Positions 1 through 9,032 of a DNA stretch of 64,000 nucleotides are shown here, one piece after another. The position numbers were made by a program, and so were the translations under genes. The notes beneath the pieces are model-generated. The model was not told the DNA's origin and ran no database searches. It worked only from the letters and a program-made list of their open reading frames with translations. The stretch is from CAYNZV01 sp965217095. GTDB taxonomy: Bacteria > Latescibacterota > UBA2968 > UBA8231. Where the stretch lies: the NCBI GenBank assembly GCA_965217095.1, contig OZ244235.1, positions 3,596,001 to 3,660,000 on the forward strand, read 5' to 3'. The stretch's first letter is position 1. Every line of letters starts with the position of its first letter.

Positions 1-225
1 AAGGGCCCACCACAAAAGGCGCCGCTCTTGGTACCAGGTGTGAATCAGATCGATATGTTGGCGGGCTTCTTCCACTGACTGATGCTGCAGATCCCAGAAC
101 CGGTCTCCACTTAGGGTCGCAAAGTGAGTGAATAAGGTCGGAGCGTCCGCGGTTTCAACCCGGCGCAACACCAGGCGATCCGATTCGAGCTTGGGAAAGG
201 AGGCGAACGCCTCTTGGAAGCTCAA
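1..225 (-). CDS. GNAT acetyltransferase, RimJ/RimL type (3' end beyond window)
   Basis: The first 75 codons of a minus-strand gene that runs off the left edge. The reading begins MSFQEAFASFPKLESDRLVL and continues through an LRRVETADAP stretch to SVEEARQHID, which is the N-terminal pattern of RimJ/RimL-like GNAT N-acetyltransferases (acetyl-CoA-dependent acylation of protein N-termini or small amines). I chose the TTG at 225; an in-frame TGA lies a short way upstream and no ATG is available, so the start is uncertain. It lies downstream of the lactate-racemase-domain gene on the same strand with a gap of about 75 bases. The acetyl-CoA-binding half is outside the window, so the substrate cannot be guessed. 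Confidence 0.75.
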   Translation of the reverse strand, partial: MSFQEAFASFPKLESDRLVLRRVETADAPTLFTHFATLSGDRFWDLQHQSVEEARQHIDLIHTWYQERRLLWWAL

Positions 226-301
226 CGGAATAGACTCTGGAGAGGTCAGCTTTCAGCGCCCAGGCGTCCCCGTGAGAGAGAGCCTGGAGGGCGGCACGTT
301 G

Positions 302-1558
302 TCAGAAAGGCAGAAGATCGCCGTCGCCGTCGAATTCCATATCCGCCGGTCCGCCCAGAGCCGTCAGATCGTCGCGTCTATCGACCTCCGGTCCGTATAC
401 CTCGGAAACGAGGATCTCGACGACCTCAAGGGTGTTCTTAATACGCACGACCTTGGCATCCTTGGGTGCCACCAGACCGACCGATTTCAATGCCACATCC
501 AGGATCTTCTGGTCGGAGTCGAGATAGATCGGTATCGCTCCCGACGGGGGGTGACCGCCGGTGAGCACGTTGATATAGGTCATCTCGAGGTCCAGTTTGT
601 CCACCAGCTTCTTGTGGGTAAACTCCGCCATGCCAAGTCCCGCGGCGTTGCCGTGGGTTTCCTCGGTGAGATCGCGGACGTAGATCCGCATGATCTTGGG
701 GAATTCCTTCTCAGCGGCGCGGTGGTCGAGAAACTTGCGGCCGATCACGTTGCTATCCATTCCGGAGCCGCTGATATTCTTGCCCATTTCGTCAACGATC
801 AGCAAGTCTGCCCGGTCGAACGGCAGGCGGGGCATCCATTTCTTGGCGAGGATCAGGAGTTCCTTCTCGCCTTCGGCGAAGTTTTCCGGAGCCACGGCCC
901 GCACCAGCGCGGTGCGGTCATGCTGGTTTTCCACGATGCCGAGCCCGAAGAGGACGCCGCATTGGTCGATGACCGTCTGGGCTACCGCGCGAACGATGCG
1001 ATCGAAGCTGTACTGAACGATCGCCCGGTGGTAAATCTCCGCGCCTTTATGTTTGCCGAGACCGATCAACATCATCTTGTGCAAGCCGCTCTCGATCTCT
1101 CCGACAAACGTCGTGTGGGGTTTGACGCGCCCAACAACGACGACATGGTCGGCTTCGTAGGCATGTTTGTCGAAGTAGACGGGGACTCCATCTTCAATGA
1201 TCCCCACTTGCACCGTTTCCATCGAGGCGCGAATGGGGGCGCCCGCGTACTCCTCCGTCACACCGTACTCCTCAATGATCTTACGTTGATTCTCGGCGAT
1301 GCCGGCACCGTGACTTCCCATGGCCGGCACGAGAAAGGGTTCCAGCTGGAGCGCTTTCAACTCCTCCACGATAGCCTTGGTGATCAAGGCGATATTGGCG
1401 ACGCCCCTGCTCCCCACGGTCACCGCCACCGACTGCCCGGGCGTCACCTTTCCCGCAAGATTCAAACCTTTGATTTCGGCCCGCACCGCTGCCGGGATGT
1501 CGTCGACATCCGGTGCCTCGAACTCTTGGCGGACGCGGATCATTTTCGGATATGACAT
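302..1558 (-). CDS. Lactate racemase-domain (LarA/DUF2088-like) protein
   Basis: A 418-residue protein of the LarA-like, DUF2088 N-domain family. Visible family motifs include PAMGSHGAG near residue 100, RASMETVQVG, the central VVVGRVKPHTTF segment and GLGKHKGAEIYH, a His/Lys-rich stretch in the region where LarA binds its nickel-pincer cofactor. LarA itself racemises lactate. Members of this longer branch are common in environmental genomes and are thought to isomerise other 2-hydroxy acids, but their substrates are mostly unknown. The gene follows the pentapeptide-repeat gene by 28 bases on the same strand and could share its transcript. No larB/larC/larE maturation genes are seen nearby. 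Confidence 0.8.
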   Translation of the reverse strand: MSYPKMIRVRQEFEAPDVDDIPAAVRAEIKGLNLAGKVTPGQSVAVTVGSRGVANIALITKAIVEELKALQLEPFLVPAMGSHGAGIAENQRKIIEEYGVTEEYAGAPIRASMETVQVGIIEDGVPVYFDKHAYEADHVVVVGRVKPHTTFVGEIESGLHKMMLIGLGKHKGAEIYHRAIVQYSFDRIVRAVAQTVIDQCGVLFGLGIVENQHDRTALVRAVAPENFAEGEKELLILAKKWMPRLPFDRADLLIVDEMGKNISGSGMDSNVIGRKFLDHRAAEKEFPKIMRIYVRDLTEETHGNAAGLGMAEFTHKKLVDKLDLEMTYINVLTGGHPPSGAIPIYLDSDQKILDVALKSVGLVAPKDAKVVRIKNTLEVVEILVSEVYGPEVDRRDDLTALGGPADMEFDGDGDLLPF

Positions 1559-1586
1559 GGAAGTTTCTCCTGTGTGAAAGCTGAGC

Positions 1587-2285
1587 CTAATGATCGGAAC
1601 TGGCCGGACCCGAGTCCAGGGGTAACTCCTCGTCCGGCGGAGGATTATCGAACAGTTCCAGGTGCTCGATCATTACCTCGGTGCGCAGGTCGGACTCCAA
1701 CTGGGCTCTGAACAGCGTTTTCGCACGCGTCAGCTGGCTAACCACCAACTCCTTGGCCGCGACCAGATTCGCGGCTTCCAGGCTGGCACCCTCGAAATTC
1801 GCTCCGGCCAGGACCGATTCGTAGAAATCGGCACCCCTGAGATTCGCCTCGCTGAAGTTGGCTCCGCTCAGATTGGTATCGGCGAAACCGGCACCACTGA
1901 AGGTTGCCTTCGAAATGTTCGCTTCCTGCAGCTCGGCTTGGCTGAAGTTCGCGCCCTTGCCGATGGCACCACTTAGATCCGCCCCGCTCAAGTTCGCTTT
2001 GTACGCCTCCACCATGCTGAGATCGGCGCCGCCAAGGTCGGCCCCCCGCAGATTCGCTTTCTGCAGATTGGCGCCGTGTAGATTGGCTGAGCGCAGTTGG
2101 GCATCCTCAAGGTTGACGCGCCGCAGATCCGCCCAGCGCAGATCCGCCTGGCGGAAATCGACGCCGCTGAAATCGCTGCGAGAGAGATGGGCGCCCTGAA
2201 GGTCGAGGCGCCTTCCTTCTGCTCCCTCCGACTCGAGCCATTGGTGATGCCGGTCGAGCGTCGCTTTTAAGTCCTTTATGCGCAC
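1587..2285 (-). CDS. Pentapeptide-repeat protein
   Basis: A 232-residue protein dominated by A(D/N)Lxx pentapeptide repeats from about residue 27 to 180 (for example ANLHGANLQKANLRGADL), which fold into a right-handed quadrilateral beta-helix. The first 25 residues (RHHQWLESEGAEG) resemble the short helical lead-in common in this family, and the acidic tail after residue 180 is not repetitive. The start is GTG. Such proteins act as scaffolds or, in a few cases (Qnr/MfpA), as DNA mimics; nothing here points to either. It lies directly upstream of the lactate-racemase-domain gene. Confidence 0.85.
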   Translation of the reverse strand: MRIKDLKATLDRHHQWLESEGAEGRRLDLQGAHLSRSDFSGVDFRQADLRWADLRRVNLEDAQLRSANLHGANLQKANLRGADLGGADLSMVEAYKANLSGADLSGAIGKGANFSQAELQEANISKATFSGAGFADTNLSGANFSEANLRGADFYESVLAGANFEGASLEAANLVAAKELVVSQLTRAKTLFRAQLESDLRTEVMIEHLELFDNPPPDEELPLDSGPASSDH

Positions 2286-2329
2286 GCGATTCAGTCAGAT
2301 GATTGGGAGGGGATTATCAGCCCGTGGCA

Positions 2330-2459
2330 AAAATCCATTGGGGCTGCGGCCGGCTATTGCAGCCGATCTCCTGCGTTGCGCTCGATCGCCGCATCTCTCT
2401 GATGCGTCTCACTCGCACGCCTTGATCTCGTCTGTAATTGCACGGCCTCGCCATCCAAG
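2330..2459. repeat. Intergenic palindromic repeat, copy 1 (REP/MITE-like)
   Basis: This short gap between two genes contains a GGGCTGC...TTGC.GCCG...CTGCGTTGCGCT core followed by CTCACTCGCACGCCTTG. The same order of short motifs occurs in the element at 28283-28450. The outer parts form an imperfect inverted repeat (GGCCGGCTATTGCAG against CTGTAATTGCACGGCC). No coding sequence fits here. The boundaries are approximate. Confidence 0.5.
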
Positions 2460-3611
2460 CTAGAGGGCGTTTTTGTAGAGCTGCCGGATACCGGCTTCGT
2501 CTATCTTTCGCGGGTTGACCGCGATGTTGACGCTCCGCATGGTGTCTTTCGCCATGGAGGTTATAGCCGTCGATTTCACGCCGACCTGGGAGAGGCGATC
2601 GGGAATATCGAGGTCGCGATTCAAATCGAGGATGGCATCGACAGCCGCGCTGGCAGCCTCGTGTTCGGTCAGGCCGTCGGTGTCGGCTCCGAGGGCGTCG
2701 GCAATCTGGGCGAACTTCCCAAGCCTCGAAGTCAGATTGTACTCGCACACGAAAGGCAGCAGGATGGCGTTCGCCATGCCGTGATGGACATCGAAGTGGC
2801 CACCCACCGGGTGGGACATAGCGTGTACAATGCCGAGACGGGTTTGCGAGAAGGCGAAGGCAGCCATGGTGCTGGCGTTGAGCATGTTCTGAGTCGCTTC
2901 CAGTTCGTGGTCATTGGCGCATGCCAGACGCAGATTCTCTCCAACCAGCTCGATCGCCCCGAGCGCCATCGCCTCCGTAATCGGAGTCGCCATCAAGTTG
3001 ATGTACGACTCGAGGGCATGCGTCAGGGCGTCCATTCCGGTTGGACCGCCGACGCCGGAAGGCAATGCTACGGCCAGCTCCGCGTCCAGAATGCCGACCG
3101 GTGGAACGATCTTGCCGCTAGCCACCGCATCCTTTCTTTTCGTCCGGAGATTCGAGACGACGGCGAACGGAGTGACCTCGCTGCCCGTGCCGTAGGTGGT
3201 AGGTACACAAACCAGATGGGGCAGAGGTTTTTCTACTTTGCGTGGGACCACGTAGGATTCAATGCGGCCGCCGTTGCTTGCCACCACCCCGATCATCTTC
3301 GCCACATCCATAGAACTTCCGCCTCCAAGCCCGATGAGTCCGTCGCATTTCTCGGCGGCGTAGAGGTCGTGTCCCGCGCGCACGCAACGCGCTGGAGGGT
3401 TGCCGACAACCTGGTCATAAATCACGTACTCGATCTTGCCCCGTTTTAGGTGACCGCAGACGTGATCGACGATACCGGCGGCATTGAGGCCCGAATCAGT
3501 CACTACCAGGCAGCGTTTACTCGGAACCAGGTCGGGCAGCCGCGCCACCGAGCCGGGTCCGTAGACCAGGTGTGTCGGGGCGCGCCAGTCAAAATTCGTT
3601 TCGAGTGGCAT
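2460..3611 (-). CDS. Iron-containing alcohol dehydrogenase
   Basis: A 383-residue group III alcohol dehydrogenase. It shows the nucleotide-binding GLGGGSSMDVAK segment near residue 97, a GTGSEVTPFAV stretch, and the iron-ligand region AMSHPVGGHFDVHHGMANA near residues 262-280 with its characteristic histidines. Family members reduce aldehydes or oxidise alcohols with NAD(P) and Fe2+ in the cytoplasm; the exact substrate cannot be read from the sequence. The ATG at 3611 gives the normal family length. It is flanked by intergenic DNA and is probably transcribed alone. Confidence 0.9.
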   Translation of the reverse strand: MPLETNFDWRAPTHLVYGPGSVARLPDLVPSKRCLVVTDSGLNAAGIVDHVCGHLKRGKIEYVIYDQVVGNPPARCVRAGHDLYAAEKCDGLIGLGGGSSMDVAKMIGVVASNGGRIESYVVPRKVEKPLPHLVCVPTTYGTGSEVTPFAVVSNLRTKRKDAVASGKIVPPVGILDAELAVALPSGVGGPTGMDALTHALESYINLMATPITEAMALGAIELVGENLRLACANDHELEATQNMLNASTMAAFAFSQTRLGIVHAMSHPVGGHFDVHHGMANAILLPFVCEYNLTSRLGKFAQIADALGADTDGLTEHEAASAAVDAILDLNRDLDIPDRLSQVGVKSTAITSMAKDTMRSVNIAVNPRKIDEAGIRQLYKNAL

Positions 3612-3759
3612 GGGCTATCGTCGAAGGTGTCAGGTCGAGAGTCTAGGGTATAGCGTCTAGAAAAGTAGGGATGCGCGACTTTTTGTGTCAAGCTGGATTG
3701 CGCGCAAATCAACTGAAAATAGTAGCTTGCGGCACGGAGCAAGGAAATCCATGCGATTT

Positions 3760-4323
3760 TCACAGCTCCAGGTAATTCCATACCTCGTGGAGGCTAAAAA
3801 CAGTGGATTCAGACACAACCTGGCTGTGCCCGTGCTCTAGATGGATGTAACGAATTCCCGCCGCCGCGCTGGCGCTGCGATCGTAGAGACCGTCTCCAAC
3901 AAAAACGGTGGTTTCCGAACGCAGTCCGAGTTTTGCCAATGCCAGCAAAAGCAGATCGGGTGCCGGCTTCAGCGGCGCGTCCTCGCGACTCAGAAGCAGA
4001 TCGAACTGCAAAGCGAACTTTTCCACGATGAAAAACATCGCTTTGTGATTGCTGTTGGTGATCAAGCCGAGTTTCAATGGTATCTGACGCAGGCCATCCA
4101 GGAGCTCCTCCGCTCCCGGATTGAGCATCGACGCCGCCGCGGCTTCCAGCTCGACCTTTTCAATGGCGGCGTTGGCGTGGTTGCGTTGGTCGGGCGCGAG
4201 GTTTTCCACATGCTCCATTATCCCGGTCCCCTCGGGCACGCCGATCTCCGTGCGCAGCGCTTTGAAGTCGATGTGGGGGCGCGTGATGGTGCCGTCCATG
4301 TCGAACAGTACGCCTTCGGTCAT
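3760..4323 (-). CDS. HAD-superfamily phosphatase
   Basis: A 187-residue haloacid-dehalogenase-like hydrolase. Motif I is FDMDGT at residues 6-11, motif II LITNSN lies mid-protein, motif III is the lysine in PLKPAPD, and motif IV is FVGDGLYDRSA. This is a complete phosphoglycolate-phosphatase-like catalytic set. The ATG at 4323 puts motif I in its normal place; longer upstream starts would add an unrelated extension. Only one base separates it from the stop of the AIR-synthase-like gene, so the two are very likely co-transcribed at the end of the hem operon. The substrate is unknown. Confidence 0.88.
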   Translation of the reverse strand: MTEGVLFDMDGTITRPHIDFKALRTEIGVPEGTGIMEHVENLAPDQRNHANAAIEKVELEAAAASMLNPGAEELLDGLRQIPLKLGLITNSNHKAMFFIVEKFALQFDLLLSREDAPLKPAPDLLLLALAKLGLRSETTVFVGDGLYDRSASAAAGIRYIHLEHGHSQVVSESTVFSLHEVWNYLEL

Positions 4324-4324
4324 G

Positions 4325-5347
4325 TCACTCCGCGAACAGACGGGTGATTTCGTCGACCGCGAAAACCGGAAGTTCCCGCAGCTCACCCGCTCGCCGCAAC
4401 ATGACCCCGAACTCCTGCTCGCGAACGATTCCAATCCGATCCGCTCTGATGCCTGCCTCTTCCAGCGCCCCGAGAATAGGGGCAGCTGAGTCGGGTTCAC
4501 AGCCGATCAGCAGCGCGCCTGACGAAATGATACCCAACGGGTCCAGGTCAAACTCCGCACACAGGCGTTTCGAGTCCTCCGCAACGAAGAGTGCCGCGGC
4601 GTCGATCTCCATGCCAACCTCCGATGCCTGTGCCAGCTCGATCAATCCGGTCGCCACACCGCCTTCGGTAGGGTCGTGCATCGCCGACACGTTTCCCGCA
4701 GAGGTTGCTGTTTGTGCGTCGACTACCACGCTGATCCCCGGGGTCTCCAGGTAGGCCTCGCAACGAGCCAGCACATCTGCCTCGTGCCCGCGAGCGAGGA
4801 GGTCGTCCCGTTTCTCTTGCGCGATCAATGCCGTTGCTTCGATAGCCAGGCCCTTGGTCAGGAGCAAGACATGTCCAGGTCGCAGGCCGGAGGAGCGGAT
4901 CAGATGGTGCGGCTCCATCTCGCCCAGCATCTGTCCGACGACGATCGGCCGATCCAGGCCATGGGTGATTTCGGTATGACCGCCACAGACAACGATATCG
5001 AGATCCTTGGCGGCGTCGTCGATCGCCGAAAAAATGGCCTCGGCCAAAGCGCCGTTGTCAGCATTGTCCGGCAGCAGGACGGTGGCCATAAAGAAGCGGG
5101 GCAAAGCGCCCATGGCGGCGATGTCGTTGGCATTTACATGTACCGCATACCAGCCGATACGATCGGTGGCAAAAGTGATCGGATCCGTCTTGGCAACCAG
5201 ATAGCGATCCCCCATGTCTATCACTGCGGCATCTTCACCCACCCGGGGAGGCACGACGAGGCGTTCATGTTTGCCGGTAAACCTCGATATCAGCCGGCGT
5301 AGCTCGTCGTGCGGCAGCTTGCCCGGGGGATGACGCAGCGACGTCAC
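4325..5347 (-). CDS. AIR synthase-related protein (HypE/ThiL-like fold)
   Basis: A 340-residue protein of the PurM/HypE/ThiL/SelD ATP-binding superfamily. Recognisable parts are VGEDAAVIDMGDRY near residue 35, NANDIAAMGALP (phosphate-binding region), CGGHTEIT, and DPTEGGVATGL in the C-terminal half. It lacks the C-terminal cysteine of true HypE and is not clearly ThiL, so it is best called AIR-synthase-like. The GTG start at 5347 overlaps the stop of the cobA-hemD gene (GTGA), giving translational coupling. The position between tetrapyrrole genes and a HAD phosphatase may hint at a cofactor-related role, which is inference. Confidence 0.85.
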   Translation of the reverse strand: MTSLRHPPGKLPHDELRRLISRFTGKHERLVVPPRVGEDAAVIDMGDRYLVAKTDPITFATDRIGWYAVHVNANDIAAMGALPRFFMATVLLPDNADNGALAEAIFSAIDDAAKDLDIVVCGGHTEITHGLDRPIVVGQMLGEMEPHHLIRSSGLRPGHVLLLTKGLAIEATALIAQEKRDDLLARGHEADVLARCEAYLETPGISVVVDAQTATSAGNVSAMHDPTEGGVATGLIELAQASEVGMEIDAAALFVAEDSKRLCAEFDLDPLGIISSGALLIGCEPDSAAPILGALEEAGIRADRIGIVREQEFGVMLRRAGELRELPVFAVDEITRLFAE

Positions 5348-6885
5348 GCTCCACCCCGAAAGAAATGACAAATCGCTCGCACCAGTTCCGGCACGGTGCT
5401 CTCCCGGGGTTGAACAGCCACCTCGAATCCCAGGTCGCGGACGGCGCGACTGGTGGTGGGTCCAATGGTGGCGATGGAGGTCTTGCCCAACAGCTCGCGG
5501 CTTTCGGCTCCGCCTAGCACCGAACCGAAGTTTGTTACGCTCGATGGGCTGGCGAATACCACCAGATCGAGATCGTCCTCGGTCAAACACGAGGGCAGAG
5601 CGGAACGCTCGTACTGGGGGACCACGTTTTCGTAGGTGCTTACCTGATCCACGTCCGCCTCCCGCAGGGCGAGCTCATCGGCCAACAGGGGGCGTCCGAT
5701 AGAGGAACCTGGAAGCAGGAACTTCAGGCCGGCGACCTCGACATCGGCAAACGCCCGCACCAGACCTTCCTGGGACTGTTCCGCCGGAATCAGATCGGCG
5801 ACGATCCCGAATGCGGTCAAACTCTCGGCCGTCGAATGGCCGACGGCGGCGACCCGCACGCCCCCTAGCGCCCGGGCATCCAGCTCGAGCGTGCGCAAGC
5901 GGCCCGTGAAATATTCTACCGCATTGGGACTGGTGAAGATCACCCAATCGAATCGGTCGAGAGTCCGGACACGGCGATCCACCTCATCCCACCGCTCCGG
6001 AGCGCGGATCTCTAACAGCGGAAGGGAGTGGACCTCGGCGGCTTCGGTCTCCAGCAGGAGCCGCAGACCGCCGGCTTGTTCGCGGCTGCGGGTGACGAGA
6101 ATGCGGCGCCCGAACAGGGGTTTGTTTTCAAACCAGTTGAGCTGATCGCGCAGGGTAACGACCTCGCCTATGACGATTATTGCGGGGGACTGCAATCCTC
6201 GTTCCCTTGCCTTCTCGGCAAGATTCTCCAGCGTCGCCACCACCGTTTGCTGGCGCGGCCAGGTACCCCATTCGATCACCGATGCCGGCGTGTGCGCCGA
6301 CCTGCCGTGCTGCAAAAGAACCTCGGCGACCTCGCCGATCCTCCGAGCCCCCATAAAGATGATCAGGGTGCACTGCAGCTTGGCCAGCCGTGCCCAGTCC
6401 ACCGCCGGAATAGGCTTGGCGGGATCTTCGTGCCCCGTTACGAGTACGGCTGTGGAGGTGATGCCCCGGTGAGTCAGGGGAATGCCGGCATAGGCCAGCG
6501 CCCCGGAGGCGGCGGAGACCCCGGATACGACTTCGAAGGGAATGCCTTCGTCGTGCAGCCGCGCACCCTCCTCGCTGCCGCGCCCGAATATGTAGGGATC
6601 GCCTCCTTTGAGACGGACCACCTTCCTGCCGGCTCGGGCATGTTGAACCAGAAGCTCATTGATCTCCTCCTGGGAGGGTCCCTTTCTGCGTCCTCGTTTG
6701 CCCACGAATAGCTTTTCACAGCTCTCGCCGGCAAGCTCGAGAAGCCGCTCATCCAGAATCTCATCGTAGAGAATGAGATCTGCGTGGGCGAGGTGGTGTG
6801 CTCCTTTAACCGAAATCAAACCGGGATCGCCGGGACCGGCCCCCACGAGGTAGACGTGACCCGGTTCGGGCAGGGGCGTATTCAT
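5344..6885 (-). CDS. cobA-hemD: Uroporphyrinogen-III C-methyltransferase / uroporphyrinogen-III synthase fusion (CobA-HemD)
   Basis: A 513-residue two-domain enzyme. Residues 1-250 are a SUMT-type methyltransferase (VGAGPGDPGLISVKG at the start, VVRLKGGDPYIFGRG, VSGVSAASGALAYAGIPLT). Residues about 265-510 are a HemD domain (RRILVTRSREQAGGL, FTSPNAVEYF, a closing TIGPTTSRAV). HemD cyclises hydroxymethylbilane to uroporphyrinogen III, and SUMT methylates it at C2 and C7 towards precorrin-2 (sirohaem or cobalamin). The ATG at 6885 overlaps the hemC stop (ATGA), so HemC product feeds directly into this protein. The fusion is known from several phyla. Confidence 0.95.
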   Translation of the reverse strand: MNTPLPEPGHVYLVGAGPGDPGLISVKGAHHLAHADLILYDEILDERLLELAGESCEKLFVGKRGRRKGPSQEEINELLVQHARAGRKVVRLKGGDPYIFGRGSEEGARLHDEGIPFEVVSGVSAASGALAYAGIPLTHRGITSTAVLVTGHEDPAKPIPAVDWARLAKLQCTLIIFMGARRIGEVAEVLLQHGRSAHTPASVIEWGTWPRQQTVVATLENLAEKARERGLQSPAIIVIGEVVTLRDQLNWFENKPLFGRRILVTRSREQAGGLRLLLETEAAEVHSLPLLEIRAPERWDEVDRRVRTLDRFDWVIFTSPNAVEYFTGRLRTLELDARALGGVRVAAVGHSTAESLTAFGIVADLIPAEQSQEGLVRAFADVEVAGLKFLLPGSSIGRPLLADELALREADVDQVSTYENVVPQYERSALPSCLTEDDLDLVVFASPSSVTNFGSVLGGAESRELLGKTSIATIGPTTSRAVRDLGFEVAVQPRESTVPELVRAICHFFRGGA

Positions 6886-7790
6886 CGCTGCGAGCTCCGC
6901 TCGAGGATCTCGGCGGCGCCCTGGGCTTGCAGTTTCTCGGCAACGATCTTGCCGAGATCCGCGGCATCGCCGGCAGTGCGTGCCTCCGCCCGGACGAGGC
7001 GGCTGCCATCTACCTCCCCAACCAATCCAGTCAGCAAAAGCTCCGCCCCGGAGATCCTGCCCCATGCCGCGATCGGCGCCTGGCAGCCCCCCCCGAGATG
7101 TCGGAGACAACTGCGCTCCGCGGAGACCGCAGCAAAGCTGTCAGCATCCTGGATGGCCGCTGCCAGCGACGTCTGTGGATCGTCGCGTCTCATCTGCAGC
7201 GCCAGAGCACCTTGACCGACCGCCGGCAGCATCTGGTCCACCTCGAGGTAGCTGCTGATGGCGGATTTCCAGTTGAGCCGGTGCAGGCCTGCCGCGGCGA
7301 GAACCAGCGCGTCACAATCGCCGTTCTCCATCTTGGAAATGCGGGTGTCGATGTTGCCGCGTATATCGACGAAGGAGAGATCCGGGCGCAGGGCTAGCAG
7401 CTGAGCTTGACGGCGCAAACTGCCAGTGCCCAGGCGAGCGCCCTGGGGCAGGGTAACGAACGCACAGCCGACGAGAACATCCCGCGCATCTTCGCGCGCG
7501 GGTATGCCGGCAATAGTGAGGTCCTCGTGAAGACGCGCAGGAAGATCTTTGAGGCTGTGGACCGCCAGATCAATGCGTCCATCCAACAGCGCCTGTTCCA
7601 ATTCGGCGGTAAACACACCTTGCCCGCCGAACGAGCGCAGCGACCCCGCGGTGCGATCGCCATGGGTTTCCACGATCTGCAGGTCGACTTCCAGACCCGG
7701 AGAATGCTCTTGCAGCTGCCTCCGTGCCCAGTTGCTCTGAGTGAGCGCGAGCTTGCTGCCACGGGTTCCCAGCGTCAAATGTTCGGACAT
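6882..7790 (-). CDS. hemC: Hydroxymethylbilane synthase (porphobilinogen deaminase)
   Basis: A 302-residue HemC, close to the usual length. It starts LTLGTRGSKLALTQ, carries the catalytic AVHSLKDLP segment with the key Asp, the LGTGSLRRQAQ arginine-rich substrate site, and the dipyrromethane-cofactor cysteine in LGGGCQAPIAAW. It polymerises four porphobilinogens into hydroxymethylbilane. The ATG at 7790 is preferred over longer in-frame starts because family homology begins there. It is the first gene of a four-gene overlapping operon with cobA-hemD, the AIR-synthase-like gene and the HAD phosphatase. Confidence 0.96.
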   Translation of the reverse strand: MSEHLTLGTRGSKLALTQSNWARRQLQEHSPGLEVDLQIVETHGDRTAGSLRSFGGQGVFTAELEQALLDGRIDLAVHSLKDLPARLHEDLTIAGIPAREDARDVLVGCAFVTLPQGARLGTGSLRRQAQLLALRPDLSFVDIRGNIDTRISKMENGDCDALVLAAAGLHRLNWKSAISSYLEVDQMLPAVGQGALALQMRRDDPQTSLAAAIQDADSFAAVSAERSCLRHLGGGCQAPIAAWGRISGAELLLTGLVGEVDGSRLVRAEARTAGDAADLGKIVAEKLQAQGAAEILERSSQR

Positions 7791-7896
7791 GGATAAAGGC
7801 TGGTCGGAATCAGTGCGGAGAAGCGAACAGGGTTCGTCGGCCAGATCGAGGATCAATAATAGCCAATCAACCGATCGCTTACCAAGCACCCGCATA

Positions 7897-7930
7897 TGAA
7901 AAGGGTCCAACGCAGATTTGCGTCGGACCC
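7897..7930 (-). terminator. Rho-independent terminator of the amtB operon
   Basis: Read on the minus strand, GGGTCC-G-ACGCA-AATC-TGCGT-T-GGACCC forms an 11-bp stem with a single internal mismatch and is followed by TTTTC. It sits about 45 bases past the porin stop codon, in the right orientation to end the amtB/P-II/porin transcript before hemC. Confidence 0.8.
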
Positions 7931-7974
7931 CGATCATCGCTCGGTTTGAAGTCCCGTCCATCGCCAGCTATTGC

Positions 7975-8616
7975 TTAGAAGCTGCGACCGAATACGAGGA
8001 AGGTGGTCTCTGCCTCCGGGTTCAAAATGTAGGAAGCCATATAGGCGCCCTTGGTGACGTTCAGCCCTATTGCAACAATCATTGGATCGGCATCGACGGT
8101 GTAGACCTCATTGCCGGCGCCAACCGACAGACCAACGGTCATGTCGTCCTCGGACATGAGCTCGTAACCGCCCTCGAGGTAGAACGAATTATCCGGGTCG
8201 CCCGAGAAGTTGAACGCTCCCATGACACTCAAGGCTCCCATTTCATAGGCGGCCGAGATCTCCAAGAGATGCACCTCGTCGCCGTCGCTGAAACTGAAAA
8301 AGTCCGATTCCTGGGCGGTTGGGAAGAAATAGTCGGTAAGCGTCACCGAAAGCGGTCCCGAAGAATAGGTGGCATAAAGATCGTTCTCGTTGGCGCCGCC
8401 GGCGGAGATCGCCCACGAAGACCAGGCGCCTATCTCGATGGCTCCCATGGTGTAGGAAATAAACGGCTGCACTGAGGCGGAGTTGCCAAAATCGGTGCCG
8501 CGCCATACGTAGCGGCTCACCACGTCCGCACCCATGCCAACCTCGGCGTTCACGGCTGGGACAGCCGTGGTAAGGGCTGCTACCAAACCAAGTACTTTGA
8601 TAATCTGCTTGTTCAA
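7975..8616 (-). CDS. TorF-family putative porin
   Basis: A 213-residue outer-membrane protein. The signal peptide covers about residues 1-24 (KVLGLVAALTTAVPAVNA, cleavage before EVG). The mature protein shows the family start, GADVVSRYVWRG, then alternating beta-strand segments and a C-terminal aromatic residue (FGRSF) typical of outer-membrane barrels. Family members are often found next to ammonium transporter and P-II genes, as here, and may help ammonium or other small solutes cross the outer membrane; direct proof of the substrate is lacking. It is the third gene after amtB and glnK and is followed by a strong terminator. Confidence 0.85.
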   Translation of the reverse strand: MNKQIIKVLGLVAALTTAVPAVNAEVGMGADVVSRYVWRGTDFGNSASVQPFISYTMGAIEIGAWSSWAISAGGANENDLYATYSSGPLSVTLTDYFFPTAQESDFFSFSDGDEVHLLEISAAYEMGALSVMGAFNFSGDPDNSFYLEGGYELMSEDDMTVGLSVGAGNEVYTVDADPMIVAIGLNVTKGAYMASYILNPEAETTFLVFGRSF

Positions 8617-8675
8617 AAGGTTCCTCCTTGAGGTAAAGATGTCTGGGCACCAACGGGCCCGGTTGTTGGGTGATC

Positions 8676-9014
8676 CTAAAGAGCGCTGTCGCCAGACTCG
8701 CCGGTGCGGATGCGCACCGCGTTTTCGATGGGAACGACGAAGACCTTGCCGTCACCGACCTTGCCCGTCTTGGCAGCCGCGGCGATGGCTTCGATCGCCC
8801 GGTCGCGATCGGCGTCACTGACGGCTATTTCCACCTTGATCTTGGGGACGAAGTCAACGCTGTACTCCGCTCCCCTGTAAACCTCTCGGTGACCGTGCTG
8901 CCGACCAAAGCCGCGCACTTCGATTACCGACATCCCGGCGATATCGATTTTACCCAGGGCGTCCTGCACCGGCTCCAAGGCGGCAGGACGCAAAAAGGCT
9001 TCAATTTTGTACAT
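8676..9014 (-). CDS. glnK: P-II family nitrogen regulatory protein
   Basis: A 112-residue P-II signal protein. It shows the N-terminal MYKIEAFLRP strand, the GFGRQHGH segment, the T-loop YRGAEY with the tyrosine uridylylated in proteobacteria, and the C-terminal DGKVFVVPIENAVRIRTGE. P-II trimers sense ATP/ADP and 2-oxoglutarate and, when paired with AmtB, block its pore under ammonium excess. I chose the second of two adjacent ATGs because it matches the family start; an AGGAG lies 7 bases upstream. Its place directly after amtB indicates the GlnK role. Confidence 0.93.
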   Translation of the reverse strand: MYKIEAFLRPAALEPVQDALGKIDIAGMSVIEVRGFGRQHGHREVYRGAEYSVDFVPKIKVEIAVSDADRDRAIEAIAAAAKTGKVGDGKVFVVPIENAVRIRTGESGDSAL

Positions 9015-9032
9015 CATCAATCTCCTGACCGA

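Noticed and set aside
128..1555. A 475-codon open frame on the plus strand
   Set aside because: It is antisense to the acetyltransferase and lactate-racemase-domain genes, has no recognisable domain, and reads like the complement of coding sequence.
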